This document shows positions 12,050 through 24,670 of a DNA stretch of 64,000 nucleotides, piece after piece. The translations under genes were made by a program, and so were the position numbers. Source of the stretch: Gentiana macrophylla (taxonomy: Eukaryota; Streptophyta; Magnoliopsida; Gentianales; Gentianaceae); assembly GCA_026214975.1 (NCBI GenBank), contig CM047806.1, forward strand, positions 101,510,239 to 101,574,238, in the 5' to 3' direction. The notes under the pieces are model-generated. The model did not search any database. It saw nothing but the letters and a program-made list of their open reading frames with translations, and was not told the DNA's origin. Within the stretch, counting starts at the first letter, position 1. Every line of letters starts with the position of its first letter.

Positions 12050-13620
12050 ATGACTATTGATGTATGCGAGGTTATTCCCGCCTGCATCGAAAAGGTTCTC
12101 CTTGGTTTGCACCTTTTGCAAACTTCTTGAGCGCGTATATCCGGACTCGACCGACATATCGCCAAAAGAAGAAATTCTTTTCGGATTTGAACTATTATGT
12201 GTGGGACGACCCTATTCTCTTCAAGCGCTTGTAAGGATGGATTACTCCGTAGTGTGTCCCCGAGTTCGAAAGCAGAGGACATTATGGAGCAATGCCATGA
12301 CGGACTCCGGGAGGTCATTATGGAGCCGGGAAGATCGCCGCGAAAGATTTTTCATCCGGTTTCTACCGGCCGACAATTTTTAAGGATACAGAGAGTTTTG
12401 TAAAGGTTGTGACCGTGCCACCAAGACCGTAAACTTTCTTGGCGAATGGACATGCCCCACACCCCATTCAACAATGTGAGGTTTTCGACGTATGGGGTAT
12501 TGACTTCATGGGACCGCTTCCATCCTCGTATGGGAACAAGTACATTCTCGTCTCGTTGACTACGTGTCAAAATGGGTAGAGGCAATAGCAACACCGCGGA
12601 ACGACAACAAGGTGGTCAAGAGCTTCCCGAGGAAAAACATTTTTACACGGTTTGGTTGTCCACGAGCTCTCATCGGTGACGAGGAACTCACTTCGCAATA
12701 CTCCATTAGAAAGATTTTAGAACGATATGGGGTGAAACACAAAATCGCTACTTCCCTATCACCCTCGTGACGAGTGGACAAGTTGAAGTAAGTAACCAAG
12801 CCTCGAAAAGCATTCTTGAGAAGACGGTGAATTCTCATAGACGGATCGAGCCGTAAATCGATGATGTACTGGGCCTACAGATGCCTTTTCAAAACTCCTA
12901 TTGGCACGCCTCCGCTTCGTAGATGGTTTATGGTAAGGCCCCGCCACCGCCAATCGAGCTTGAGCACAGAGCATTCGGGCTATTAAATTCTTAAACTTTG
13001 ACACCGCTTATGCAGAGAAAAGCGATTGTTGCGCTTGCAGAGCTTGATGAGTTCGCACTCCAGTGCCTACGAGAGCTCAAGAATCGATAAGAGAGGACTA
13101 AACTTCTTCACGACAAGAAAATCAAGCATAGACAATTCAAAGAGGCGAATGGGTTTTACTATATAATACCAGGTTACATCTGCTTCCTGGTAAGCTACGC
13201 ACCCGCTGGTCCGCCCCTTTGAAATTTCTCGTGTTTTCCCTAGTGGAGCCGTCGAATTGAAAAATAAGCAGGAGAGTTGTTCGAGTGAATGGTCATCGGT
13301 TGAAACACTATATTGGTCAACAAAAGGAACGACCAGTGGTTTTCCATCTAAACGACGCCCCTAGTCAAGACAAATTCGATCTTTTGGAACCCGATGATTT
13401 ACGCCTCTGTGAATTCTTTGATGATATTGTGATTACCGATGATACACCTCACCTTGTGGAATCAAACCTAAAAAAGAAGAAGAGAAGAATCATAGGAACT
13501 AAGTGGATACGTAAGTTTATCGATATGGCCAATACGCTGGCGAGACTTTGTTTTTGTGGGATCCATACTATTGACCCCGAGGAAATCAAGAATGATTCGG
13601 AAAGAGGCCTCACCGCCTGA
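12050..13620 (+). pseudogene. Integrase of element B and C-terminal end of pol
   Basis: Remnants of the N-terminal zinc-binding region lie at about 12280-12420. The catalytic core reads [15 protein letters not shown] (12484-12525), then [17 protein letters not shown] (12559-12610) and FTRFGCPRALI (about 12640-12672). The C-terminal region has VNGHRLKHYIGQQ (about 13283-13323) and ends in ...DSERGLTA with a stop at 13618-13620. This enzyme would insert element DNA with the 5-bp stagger seen at the flanks. Several frameshifts inactivate it. No chromodomain is visible. Confidence 0.85.
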
Positions 13621-13688
13621 CCCGGGTTGAAAATTTTTGGGTTGTCGAGCAAACGACATTAACCAAAAGCGCCACCGGAGGCAACCCG

Positions 13689-13738
<50 letters not shown>

Positions 13739-14473
13739 ACATTTTGCATTATACTTTACTCATACTTTGGATAATAGTTTTCAAATACTTCAATTGATTT
13801 TCATTTTGTTTCACCAAGTCTCGTGGATGAATGTTTGAATGTCATTTAAAGGAACGATTAGAGGTTATCCGAAAATCCCGAGGAGTACAAAGAAAAATTC
13901 AAATGCATCATTTCTTAGATTCAGGTTGTTAGAACAATTTGAAATAACCTCGAGGATCCGGGTATAAAAGACTCATAGTTAATACTTTGTCACATATTTC
14001 ATATCATGACCTAGTCTGCTTTAAATTTTCAAATAATGTGTGACATGTATTAATTCAACTACTATGCAACTAAGGAATAGGAAATTCAAAGCTAACCCGA
14101 GTTGAAATTTTATTGTCTAGTCGAGCTCCCGACTATAATTAAGCCCTACTAGGACGGTAACCTGTATATCTTTTCCTTTTTGTCTGTAGTTTATTTCTGC
14201 CTTTATTCCATGATATTGCCTTGTCTATCATCTTTTGTGCCCCTATCCCCGAGGTACGCCTTGTTTTCCCATGGTGTGCGTGGATTTTTGCGATAGCGAT
14301 TGTGAGTTTTTAGATAAATCGCCACCGGTGGATGGTCCACGCCACTACGATTTCATCGAGCATTTCTGAGTCGATTCTAGGCCACTTCCGAATTGCCACT
14401 TTCGAACCACAATCACCTAAGTGTTCTTTTTCTTTTTTACATTCTCGCACAACCCGAGGACATGTTGTGATTT
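13621..14473 (+). other. Non-coding region downstream of pol in element B
   Basis: It contains a long poly(A) run (13694-13733) and no gene. In the related element C the equivalent place holds about 3.4 kb with extra ORFs, so B appears to have lost that part or never carried it. Confidence 0.6.
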
Positions 14474-15622
14474 AAGTGTGGGGAGGGAATAGTCGGTTAT
14501 ATGTATCTACCATTTGCTTAAATTATTTTGATTCTATGCTAAATGGGCTAAATTTTCAAATTTTTGTTTATTCCCGAGTAAACAATGCATATCTTTGTTC
14601 GTTATTTTTATAGTCATTAATGCTATATTCCGTATGTTCGATAAGTTAGTTGTTTCACCCAATATATTTTTCACAAGCCATAGTGAATGATGAGCTAAAT
14701 TATAAAGCTATATCCCTTTTTGATTAGTGATTTTTGATTATCTTATAAAGTCATGTGCTTAGTGCTAACGCACGCGTGATCGTGAGAATTATGATAGTTT
14801 GTGTTTATAGCCGAGTATGATATATTGTGAATATCCGAACGCTTGAATGTGATAAGTGAAACATAACTAATGTTCTTGCACAATAATTAACAAATAAATC
14901 ATTGCTTGAGGTGTTATGCTCAAGAGGTTTGAATTGCTTTTAGCATGTTAACCACCGCCGCCGTAAATCTCAAAAAGTAATCAATTGTGTGTGTCGAAAG
15001 TCGGTCGATGATTTGAGTGCGGTAGGGCATTATCTCGAAATGTCCTATACCACTATGATGACCAAAGCTCACGACAACGTAAAAGTCGCCTTATGATTTG
15101 AGTAGATAGGGATTATCTCAAATTTCCTATTCTAGTATGACGGGCAAAAGCTCATTCGATGTGTGTTGAAAAAAAAAAAAAAAAAAAAAAAAAAGTGTGA
15201 AAAAAAGTGAAAAAAAAAAAAAAAAAAATCGAAAAAAATTTATTATTATGAATAAGTTAAGGACTTAGTTATCGTATACCTTATCCCCAAATATAAACCG
15301 ATGATATATGTTGTAGGGATTATCCTCTCTGAGTATATCGAATGGCCCTAGATATATTCTATCATTCTTTCGTGATATGTCACGCTTTGTAGGGTACATC
15401 TTATAAGTATCATTATTACTAGTTTGAAGGGGGGTATTAGCTAGTTTGCTTTGAATTTTTCAAGTTTGGACTTAGTGGAAGTTTTCTATGGCTATGCACA
15501 CACATCGTGGTGAACCTCTGATTTATTGAGTATATGTTGTATTTGCTTTGAGGTGTCTATCTTTTTCGAGCCTTGATTCTTGTTTTGTTTTGCTCGGACG
15601 AGCAAAAGCTAAGTGTGGGGAG
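14474..15622 (+). promoter_or_regulatory. Conserved 3' non-coding block of element B between two polypurine tracts
   Basis: AAGTGTGGGGAGGGA at 14474-14488 is nearly the same as the terminal polypurine tract AAGTGTGGGGAG at 15611-15622, which primes plus-strand DNA next to the 3' LTR. The block between is non-coding, with A-runs at 15169-15228. It matches the reverse complement of 26717-27771 in element C. A perfect hairpin TGCTCGGACGAGCA (15591-15604) lies seven bases before the terminal tract. The internal tract may be a second plus-strand primer or a packaging signal. That role is inferred. Confidence 0.75.
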
Positions 15623-15623
15623 T

Positions 15624-17361
15624 TGTTTAGGTGATTTTTATACGATTTCTAATGTTATATTTTATAACAATTTCCTCCATATTCGTATAATTTGCATAGA
15701 AATCAAGGGTTTAATCGAATTATTGAGCAAATGAGTTTTAAAAGTGGTTAAGTGCAAATTTGTGTTAATTATGTGGTTTCATTGATAAAAATCTTTGAAT
15801 ATGAGATGTTACATTTTGCACGATGTTATCATGAATGTAGGTGCACGCTTGCATGTTAAATGAGGAGCTTAAACGAAGATCGATGAAGATTAAGAAGAAA
15901 GCTCGATTCGAATAAAGAAAGCTCGATTCGATTCGCCCAAACTTGGTGATCAAGTATTTCAAAATATGCCACGTAACATTATATTTTGAGGCCTAAAAGA
16001 TGGATTTTGAGGAAAAGAAGAAGATGCCACGAGTTTACGAGATCAACGGATCAATATTTTCCAACGATTTCTACCGTAACCTGTTTTTCGATGGAAATTT
16101 TACCCGACTTAGAGGCATTTTCAGGGGAAGAGTTCTTGACGAAAGTTGTAGATACTAAAATGAGCTTTCCAACGCATTTTGAATCACGCCAATCGGAGGT
16201 CTACAACTCAAGTTATGATTTTTTTACCGAATCTGGAATTACGGACGAACCGGAGATATTTTGGCCAAGTTTGATGCATGTTACTCCATGTGCTCCTTAA
16301 TGATGATGATGATGAGTCATAACAAACTCCACATGCTATTTTAGTGACTCCTCACCTTCACACGCAAAGTCATTATCACCTCCCACACGCTTATAACAAA
16401 CTTGAGAATATTCCTTAGCATATTCTCCCAAAAATATCTCCTCAACTACAACCTCTCCCTTATACACCTCCCCTCAACTCTCCCTATAAGAACTCCCTCA
16501 TTTCCATCCATAAAGGCGCCTCCTTGGTCACTTTTGGCCAAGCTTTTACTTTTCCCGCCTTTTATGTAAATACTCAGAAGGCGTTATGCCGAGAATAAAT
16601 TAGAATAGTAGTATCATTTGTAATGCTTTGAGCTACGCCCCGATTCTCAAATCATAATCGAGGATGATTGGCTAAGGTCTCAAGCTAGAACCATCGCTTG
16701 TGAAGCCACCATCACCGGAATAAATAAGGATTTCGCTTTAATTCATTTTCGTAAGTTATCTTGTTCTTCCTTCATGTTTTACTTTGTTTAAGTGCAATGT
16801 GTATGAACAATATGTGTGTTGCATGATATTCGAATTTAGATACGGAAGTTGATGAATTCGTAGATTACCGTGAAGGAGAATGATAATATTCTTCCAACAT
16901 ACGTAAGTTGAGGGTGAATGTTGTCAGATTAGGATTTATATCCATATCTTTGATCCGTAAATGCTTTAGTTGTACCGAGAGTGGTGAACTAATTAAAAGG
17001 CGATGAACCGAAAGGAAAAATGCCTCTTTAGCGTATAATAATCCAAGAACTTACGAATGAATATGTGTCTTTCTTGTTATTTTCGGTGGGGTGGTGGATC
17101 ATCGGTGCGTTCTAGTTGTTTTAAATTATAAATTTTTATTATCGTAATTTTATTTATTTTCACGTTTGCTACCTTAGTTTGTTAATTGAAAATCCGAGAT
17201 CATAATCATCAACTTTATAAAAGAAATCGAAAAAACTCTCTTTTCGCATAAGTCCTCATGGATACGATCCGGTTTCACCACTACGAGCCTTCGCACTTGG
17301 GGCTGACATCGGTTTTATTTTATTACTTGTTATCTTTTGCTTTGCATAAAACCGCGAAACA
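15624..17361 (+). repeat. 3' LTR of element B
   Basis: This 1738-bp LTR is followed by the CCGAC duplication at 17362-17366. It differs from the 5' LTR by many short indels, several at CAG/CTG sites (for example GTCAGATT near 16925 against GTCGATT near 6693). Confidence 0.95.
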
Positions 17362-18340
17362 CCGACCTTCGGGTCGGCATCATATTTGGAATTCACCCTC
17401 GAGCGAATATTTTATAAGACCGACCTTTGGGTCGGCATCATATTTGGAATTCGCCCTCGAGCGAATGTTTTATAAAACCAACCTTCGGGTCGGCATCATA
17501 TTTGGAATTCGCCCTCGAGCGAATGTTTTATAAGACCGACCCTCAGCTCGGCATCATGTTTTATAAGACCGACCCTCAGCTCGGCATCATATTTTATAAG
17601 ACCGACCTTCAGGTCGGCATCATATTTGGAATTCTCCCTCGAGCGAATGTTTTATAAGACCGACCCTCAGTTCGGCATCATATTTTATAAGACCGACCTT
17701 CGGGTCGGCATCATATTTGGAATTCGCCCTCGAGCGAATATTTTATAAGACCGACCTTCGGGTCGGCATCATATTTGGAATTCATCATATTTGGAATTCG
17801 CCCTCAAGTGAATGTTTTATAAGACCGACCTTCGGGTCGGCATCATATTTGGAATTCGCCCTCGAGCGAATGTTTTATAAGACCGACCTCACTCGGCATC
17901 ATGTTTTATAAGACCGACCTCGCCTCGCATCATGTTTTATAAGACCGACCTCGCCGGCATCATAGTTTATAAGACCGACCCTCATTTCGGCATCATGTTT
18001 TATAAGACCGACCTTCAGTTCGGCATCATATTTGGAATTCGCCTTCGAGCGAATGTTTTATAAGACCGACCCTCGCCTCGCATCATATTTTATAAGACCG
18101 ACCTCATTTCGACATCATGTTTTATAAGACCGACCTTCAGTTCGGCATCATATTTGGAATTCGCCTTCGAGCGAATGTTTTATAAGACCGACCCTCAGTT
18201 CGGCATCATATTTTATAAGACCGACCCTCAATTCGGCATCATGTTTTATAAGACCGACCTTCAGTTCGGCATCATATTTGGAATTCACCTTCGAGCAAAT
18301 GTTTTATAAGACCGACCTTTAGTTCGGAACTCGCCTTCGA
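17362..18340 (+). repeat. Right part of the 58/33-bp tandem array of element A
   Basis: It continues the array at 5105-5404. About twenty-five units alternate between the long form with CATATTTGGAATTCGCC and the short form ending CATCATGTTTTATAAG. The TTCGGGTCGG part of many units pairs with the preceding CCGACC to form a hairpin. The units decay toward 18340. Open frames here are repeat translations. Confidence 0.93.
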
Positions 18341-18563
18341 GCGAGCCTTCTATAAGACTTAAAGCTCTCAAGCCACAAGAGGGGAATTTCATCAACTACA
18401 CGCAAGCAACGAAAAGACCTACTCTGAGTACGGCATTTAGATAAAGCTATCAAACGATCCGCCACAATAGCAAGCCATCACAGTTTCAAGGCAACGGATC
18501 TGCAGACTTTACTCCCCGCCTAATATTTTTGGAAAATGCTTAAGGCACAGAGTAGGGGGCCAT
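18341..18563 (+). other. 3' untranslated end and polypurine tract of element A
   Basis: A single-copy non-coding stretch ends in the purine tract GAGTAGGGGGCC (18550-18561), two bases before the 3' LTR. This tract would prime plus-strand synthesis. Confidence 0.75.
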
Positions 18564-19172
18564 TGATAGGGATAAATCGTAATCCGGCCCGCAGATCCTT
18601 ATCCGGGTCCGTCCGGCCACCAAAATAGTGGATGAGGCCACCGGTCATTACAGCCCGCGAGCTCGCAAGCCAAACTAGAGCCCGCAAGCCTTCGGATCAG
18701 TTCCAAGCCCTCAACCTTATGCGACGGCAAAAGAGATTACGGGTCCGCCAGCGACCTCGATCATAACATTTAGAGGAAGAGCTACCTCAAGTCCAGCGAG
18801 ACAATGATATAAAAGATACAACGGTCGGCAAGGCCATCAGGACCGCCACCTATCGACTCCGCTACGAGCCCGCTACTGTAGCTAAAATATATGTTTGTAC
18901 TATGTCCTTACTTGTAAATAAACCGAACTTTAGTCGGTAATTTCCTTATAAATAGGGCCCCAATGTAACCCATTCAAGACACACAATTTAATCAATAAAA
19001 AGCATGGCAAAGCCAAATTCCCCCACTCTCTCTTCCCTTACGAAAGCACCACCGCCGGCAGCCATTGCCGCCACCGGGCACCACCGGCATACACCACTTT
19101 TATACACTTTTTATAGCCAGATATCCACTACAAACAACCGCTAAATGCTAGATGACTTTTTCGACGTTATCA
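18564..19172 (+). repeat. 3' LTR of element A
   Basis: A 609-bp LTR with a TATA box in TTATAAATAGGG (about 18947-18958). The duplication GTTTT follows at 19173-19177. Differences from the 5' LTR are mostly single transitions, unlike the indel-rich pairs of B, C and D. Confidence 0.93.
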
Positions 19173-20258
19173 GTTTTATTATTAGAAATCACTTTGGTCA
19201 GGTTATCAAAGCTGGTTATGAGGCTTACGGTATTAACATCAATATGCAAGCAGAAATCTCAGCTATGCTTTCTGGTATAAATCTTTGCATACAACTTCAA
19301 CTGCAGGATGTTACCATAGAGATTGACTCTCAGGCCTTAGAGAAAATGATCAAAGGCACCTATCAAATACCTTGGAAGTATCATCAAGAAGTGGAGATCA
19401 TACAACATCTTATTTCTACCCAAAGCTATCAGATTCAGCATATTTATAGAGAAGCTAATGCCCCTGCTGATTATCTTGCAAAAATTGCCAAGACTACTCA
19501 AAATTCAGGATCATGGATGGTACACATCTTGATGCCGAGCTTGACAGCTTGATCAAAGGATTTTCTTCAAATTCCAACTATCAGAACTAAAATCAGATGA
19601 ATACAACCAGCTGGACTCTTTTGGAAGCACCCTTCATAGTTATGAGGGGTGCAAATAGGTGGTCTGCTAGCATTTACCATACTTGTCCATTCTGGTTCTT
19701 AAGTTTTTTGCTGCTGCTACTTTGTGGAATTATTAATTGTTGCAGGCTTGGAGATCTTATCTGTGAGAAAAGTGAGGCCATAAGGCAAGGCATAGCAACC
19801 CTGGAAGCACCCTTCACTGAGCTGAGGGGTGCAAACAGGTTGTTTCTCTCTATTTGGATACTTTGGTTTAATTTTCATGATAATTGGATGATGCAGCTGC
19901 TTGAACCTTCTTGTAGGTGCCTGAAATGGAATCATAACTGTCCCAGAAGAATCTGGATTATTGCATGGTGGATCTTGCAGCGGAGAAGCATATTTATACA
20001 GACATGCATTAGTTTTGTATTAGATTTGTTTTGATACTTGGTGATTCTTTGATTTAGTTTTCATTCCAATACATGGGGGATCACATTCTTTCCTTAGCAC
20101 CCGGGTTTTCCCACACGGGTTTTCCGGACTAAGGTTTTAAGGAGGTGATGAACATGTATTGATGATGCTATTTTTTTTGGAGGTTAGGTCAGGGGTTGGC
20201 CATGTAAAACTTCAGTTTTTCTTTTAATAAAATTTCTGAGTTTTACAACAAAAAAAAA
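19173..20258 (+). pseudogene. LINE RNase H remainder, 3' UTR and poly(A)
   Basis: From 19178 the frame continues the RNase H interrupted at 1301. Taking out element A and one duplication copy keeps the frame exactly. The second and third acidic residues lie in QAEISAM (about 19252) and IEIDSQAL (about 19318), and the last in the NAPADYLA-type motif (about 19458). The stop is at 19550-19552. The 3' UTR holds a 38-bp direct repeat (GGAAGCACCCTTCA...GGGGTGCAAA) at about 19623 and 19803. An AATAAAA signal (20225) and a poly(A) tail (20250-20258) end the element. RNase H removes RNA from the hybrid. Confidence 0.9.
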
Positions 20259-21383
20259 TGTACATATTTAATTAATCAACCTAATTAATATCTTGTATTA
20301 TATATATTCATAATAAATAAATACCATCATATTAATTTACCACTATAACCTTTATAGTACGAGATAAACTTTCCTTTTTTTGGTTATCAATTATAATCAC
20401 ATTTTAATCCAACTTGATGTTCATATGTGTGTGACCCCATAGGCTTCCGAATAAGTTGGCCGTACACACAAAGTGCAAATTACGAAAATGCCCTTCATGC
20501 CTAACGATCACGGGATAGCGTAGCAACACACCGTGACCCCCAATCATCGGAAGAGTCAAATGCAATGACGACTACCTTTCATGTGAAATAGTTACCGTAT
20601 AACTTACAATCCTATCATTGTAATAATATCCATACGGTCGTTTGTCGAGTGTCAAACATCAACGACCGTATCTTATAATTTGGATACCATGCTCTCTCGA
20701 AGTAACTCATTTACTTCCACTTTGCAAAGATTCACGAGAGTAAGACCATCCTTACAAGAAGGCCATTTCGGATATTCACCCTACTGATAGGGTACGCGAT
20801 TTCTGGACGACCAAACATGTATACTCCGCATGCTTCAGTATCACACCCAATCACTACCGCATGATCGCCCCATGGCTAGGGGAAACCTCAATAGCGTCAA
20901 AGCATGACAATCCACACCATGATGCCAAGAAGACTCCGGTCCTAAGCATAATTACACAACCGCCACATAGTGTGACACTTAACAGTGTAAGTGGGTCAGT
21001 CTAACGTACACATTCTCTAAAACACGTCCACGTATGGTCCAAGTGTCTCTACACTTCGATAGACGAGATCTATCCCTACCCTTAAAGACAGAAGACATCT
21101 AATACGTGCTAGTTTGTTTGTACTATCAATGCCCTGTTTAATAGTACATAAACCTAGAGACATTTAAGTATCAAACTTATTAAAGTGATTAGAGATCTCA
21201 TCAACCATAATCGCTATCATGGTTTCTCTATCACAATTTAATACTAAGGACGTTATCATATAACAATTCATAATTGATTCTTTAAAAGAACAAATATATG
21301 ACAACAGAAAAGTCATTTAATATATGTATAAACATAAAGAAATAGTAGAAATGATCCGACCCAGTCGGATCCGATCCAACCCG
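20259..21383. other. Unclassified repeat-like sequence, possibly an old Copia LTR in - orientation
   Basis: No gene was found. Read on the - strand, the sequence has the style of a Copia LTR or leader (GGGGTCACACACAT near 20430, many short GTG/CAC boxes). I could find neither its termini nor a target duplication. It begins right after the LINE poly(A) tail. Confidence 0.25.
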
Positions 21384-21388
21384 ATTGG

Positions 21389-21638
21389 TGTTGAGTATTT
21401 TGTGGTTCTTGTTATGTGTTGATTAATTTTCAAAAGTAACATCATCTCTATTAAAGCTTTTATAAGTATGTTTATCTCATAAGTATTTTTTTTAACACTA
21501 TTATATGGTTACTATGTTAATTATTTAATTAATTTATTTAATATCAAAGAATGTTGCTGCACTATAATTTTTTTTGGCCCGAGCCCCATATCTTTCCCTC
21601 AGCCACCTTCGAAACCCTTTTCCCATTTCCCCAATTTC

Positions 21639-21675
<37 letters not shown>

Positions 21676-24665
21676 AGTCTCTTTCTCTGCTCTTGCCGTT
21701 TCTGTTCGATTGATTCGAATCCTTGAATTAATGGCATTAACACTTCGAAATTTCTGGAAATCATGGTCTTCGTTTCTTCTCTTTCCATATACAGAAGATT
21801 TCGAGCAGTTATTGCTCTGTTTTTCTTTGATTTGCTCACGCTCCTTTCACAAAATTGTGAAAGCTCCTATGTTTCCTTATCTGTCTCTGATTCAAAACGA
21901 AAACAGTGATATTGTTTCATTTATGCTGTGATTCTTTCCTTTTCTATGTTACATTTCGATTGTATGCACTAATTGATTGATTTTGCAGAGTTGAACGATG
22001 AGGATTGCAAATCTGCCTTTATACGAAGTCAACTGTGCTGTTAAGGTATGAAATCGTGGGGATTTTATCACCCCAAATTTCAGAGATCCTTCGAAGCAAG
22101 AAAGATCGATACATTTCCGTCTTTGCTCATTCGACATGTGCTGAACATCAAAGATTGAAGCCTTCGTTTCAAAATCATTGACCCATATGAGCAAATGGGA
22201 GGTCAAATTGACTGCATTTAATCAGGTCGCATCCTTTCCGATTTAAAGTTAATATCTTGATTTTATTACTGATTTAGAATTGTTTATCTGCCTGATTTTG
22301 TGCCGACTTTGTGTCTGATTTAGGGTATGGACCGTTCGGGAAAGCTAAGACTGAATTGAGCACCAATTCAGTCTTGGTTCATTGAAAATTGAAGTGGTGC
22401 TGGTTCAGTGCCTGGTGGTACTCTTTTCAATGAGTCAGAATCAACAAACTGGTGAATCTCGACCCGGTTTTCTCAGGTATAATGGCTTGACCCTCATGGT
22501 GTGTACGGTTAGGTTTTTGACTGAGAGTCTTACACCCTAGGAAGTCAAGGGTCGAGTCAATGCTGAGGGTAGTGACCCAATGATGGCTAAATAACTCAGT
22601 TAAACCAATGTTGGTTGGCATCATAGCCTTTAGTGGTTTAATTCTGAGTTAACCCCTGGTTCAATTAAGGTAAGAATGCATTCTATGCAATTCAACCAGG
22701 TCTCGGGTGCCTTACAATGTGCTATTAGAACTAAGTCAAAAGAAATCAGTGGGTTTAAAGTTTAAAGTGATTTGCGTGGTTAACCAATTTGGTAAGGTTC
22801 ATTGTTTGACATCACTCTCTCTCTCGTTTGCCTAACGGCCCTCCTTTAGAGAGTATGTTTAACACTTTGAACCAAGGAGGGACTCGGGTAACCATGGCTG
22901 GAAAAATCACTATATTGATTGCATCGGATTTTCAGGATTTCTTTTGATTGTGTTCACACAAACCTTTGAGGTTCAAGTTATACCTCAAGGCTATAAATAG
23001 CCAGTCACATTAACGAGGATTGCAACAACTCAGAAATCATCTTTCTTGAGCAATCCGACATTTTTATACACTTGAAAATTTCTCTTTTTTGGTCCTGTTA
23101 GCACAGAAGTTGAGTTCTTGGCAATTAGCTAAATTGGCCAATGATTGATTCTGGTCTTCAGCTATTGAGAGGAGTGGTACCACTCAATAGTTTTTGACAG
23201 AATCTGAGGATTGAAGTATTTTGGTGTTAATCTCTTTGAGGTAACACATTTGATTCTTTCCTGCCTTACTTTTCTGTGTATATGTGTGTTTGATTGCTGT
23301 TTGATTGAGTTTGATACTGTACTTGCTGTGTTTGTGAGTCTGAGTCTGTTCTGTTGGAACTCTGATTTTGGTGATTGGCTCTAAGTTGATCATAGCCTTG
23401 ACAACAGTCTGATTGGTCTGCAGTACCAAATCAAGACTGACCAGTGGGTTCTATTGTCATTTCTGTGAGTCTGATTTGAGCCAATACCTTAAGTCTCAGT
23501 TCTTGCATCAGACAGAAGTATGTGCTTGATTCTGTCTGAGTGTTTTGATTTGATTCCCATCAGCCTGTTGATTTTGACTTTGATCACCAATATATACTTT
23601 CTGTATTGCTGCTAATCAGAGTTGGAACACCCCTTGTGCTGGTTTTTCATTGAGTCTGCAAGCTCTGTTTTTATACCTGCCATAATCTTGCTAAACATGC
23701 CTTTGCAATCCTGCAATCTGACTTGCTGTACCTTAATCCTGCTTGCTCTAGTTTTGATCTTGTTGCTAGCCTTCTGAAATTGTTTGAGATCAACTTGTAA
23801 TAGGCTTAGTTTGTAATTGTAGAAGACTGGAGATTGTATTCAGCTCTTGTAACTACAGACTTGATAATCCAGTTCGTTGAACCAGATTATCATTCCTGTG
23901 GGTTGCTGAAGTTCAGTGTAGTATTATCAGCTGCTGCATACCTTGTAATTTTGATCTGCTATATTACCTTTTGGGCTGCCTTGTAATAGTCCTGCTGATT
24001 TTTTTTAAGTAGAACTACGGAATATTTTGCTGCTGTAACAGTATATATTATTCAGTTATGAGGCAACTTGTATAATATGTTCTTTGTGCTGCTCAGTTGT
24101 ATTTTGGTAAATTCCCTTCGTTCAGTGTTTTGTTCACTAGTTGTTAGAATCCGTTTTTCAAATAAAGTCTGCTTTTGATATATCATATGAACTTGATTTG
24201 TATTGCATCCCTTATTTGACACTGTTGCATATTTCTTAGTCAAGTTGCTATTTGTACCTCTGCATATTTATATTCATATATCTTGCAACAGATATTGAAC
24301 TTTTAAATTAATTTATCCATACATTCTATTTGAGTTGTTTTGCTCATATTTATATATATACATATTGAACAACATTATCATTTTCACACCTAATCAATTA
24401 TTAATTTGTGCTAAGTATTTTTTTTTAAGTGCTTGTATTAACTTGATCATCTTATACAGCTTGCATATGTATTATAACTGTTCTTGATCACAATAAATTA
24501 ATCTCACTTGATCACTTAGGTTTTGTTTAACACAAACGAATAGTCGAATAAGTTAGCTTCCGCACTTGTTTTACTAGTACTTGTGTTGTTTTCGAAAAGA
24601 GTTTAAAATACCTCACACTCTATTCACCCCCTCTAGAGTGTGTTTGCGCAATTATCGATCCAACA
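21389..24665 (+). mobile_element. Candidate solo Copia (SIRE-like) LTR
   Basis: The segment starts TGTTGAGTATTTTG, ends CGATCCAACA (terminal TGTTG/CAACA), and is flanked by ATTGG at 21384-21388 and 24666-24670. The 3' end has the phrase TATTCACCCCCTCTAGAG, typical of SIRE/Opie-type Copia LTRs. A TATA box CTATAAATAGCC lies near 22991. At 3.3 kb it is longer than most such LTRs, so it may contain an insertion (see the exon-like stretch at 21989-22045). No internal coding region follows at 24671, which fits LTR-LTR recombination. Confidence 0.6.
21989..22045 (+). other. Exon-like segment of unknown origin inside the candidate solo LTR
   Basis: A TTTTGCAG acceptor at 21981-21988 precedes a short open stretch with an ATG at 21998 (MRIANLPLYEVNCAVK). 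A GTATGA donor begins at 22046. Upstream, 21560-21720 looks like a C/T-rich leader with a poly(A) run (21641-21673). This may be a captured 5' end of a host gene, or chance. I do not recognise the protein. Confidence 0.25.
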
Positions 24666-24670
24666 ATTGG

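Larger units (their letters stand above)
5405..17361 (+). mobile_element. Athila-like Ty3/gypsy LTR retrotransposon B (degenerate gag-pol)
   Basis: LTRs at 5405-7141 and 15624-17361 (about 1.74 kb) share termini TGTTTA and AAACA and are flanked by the duplication CCGAC (5400-5404 and 17362-17366). The order PBS, gag, protease, RT, RNase H, integrase, non-coding 3' block, PPT is intact. The wording of RT (LDMGIIYPIADSEWVSP) and integrase ([19 protein letters not shown]) is typical of the Athila clade. Every coding domain has frameshifts. Compared with element C, the third ORF is missing. Many lesions fall at CAG/CTG sites, so part of the damage may be consensus error rather than decay. Confidence 0.95.
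1302..19172 (+). mobile_element. LTR retrotransposon A, coding-poor and tandem-repeat-rich, interrupted by element B
   Basis: Two near-identical LTRs (1302-1909 and 18564-19172) begin TGATAG and end TTATCA. They are flanked by the 5-bp duplication GTTTT (1297-1301 and 19173-19177). A primer-binding site follows the left LTR and a purine tract precedes the right one, which sets the + orientation. Without B (5405-17361) the element is about 5.9 kb. I recognise no gag or pol in it. The interior is mostly tandem arrays with unit lengths of 50, about 92, 73, 58 and 33 bp. This fits a large non-autonomous derivative. Arrays of this kind in the 3' region are known in Tat-lineage gypsy elements, so I infer a Tat relationship, but no coding domain proves it. 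The LTRs differ by roughly ten mostly transition-type changes. Confidence 0.93.

Noticed and set aside
17258..17911. Overlapping open frames of repeated peptides
   Set aside because: They are readings of the 58/33-bp tandem array, whose units are not multiples of three and shift frame repeatedly.
19597..20034. Open frame after the LINE RNase H
   Set aside because: It lies in the LINE 3' UTR between the stop and the poly(A) tail and contains the 38-bp direct repeat. No domain was seen.
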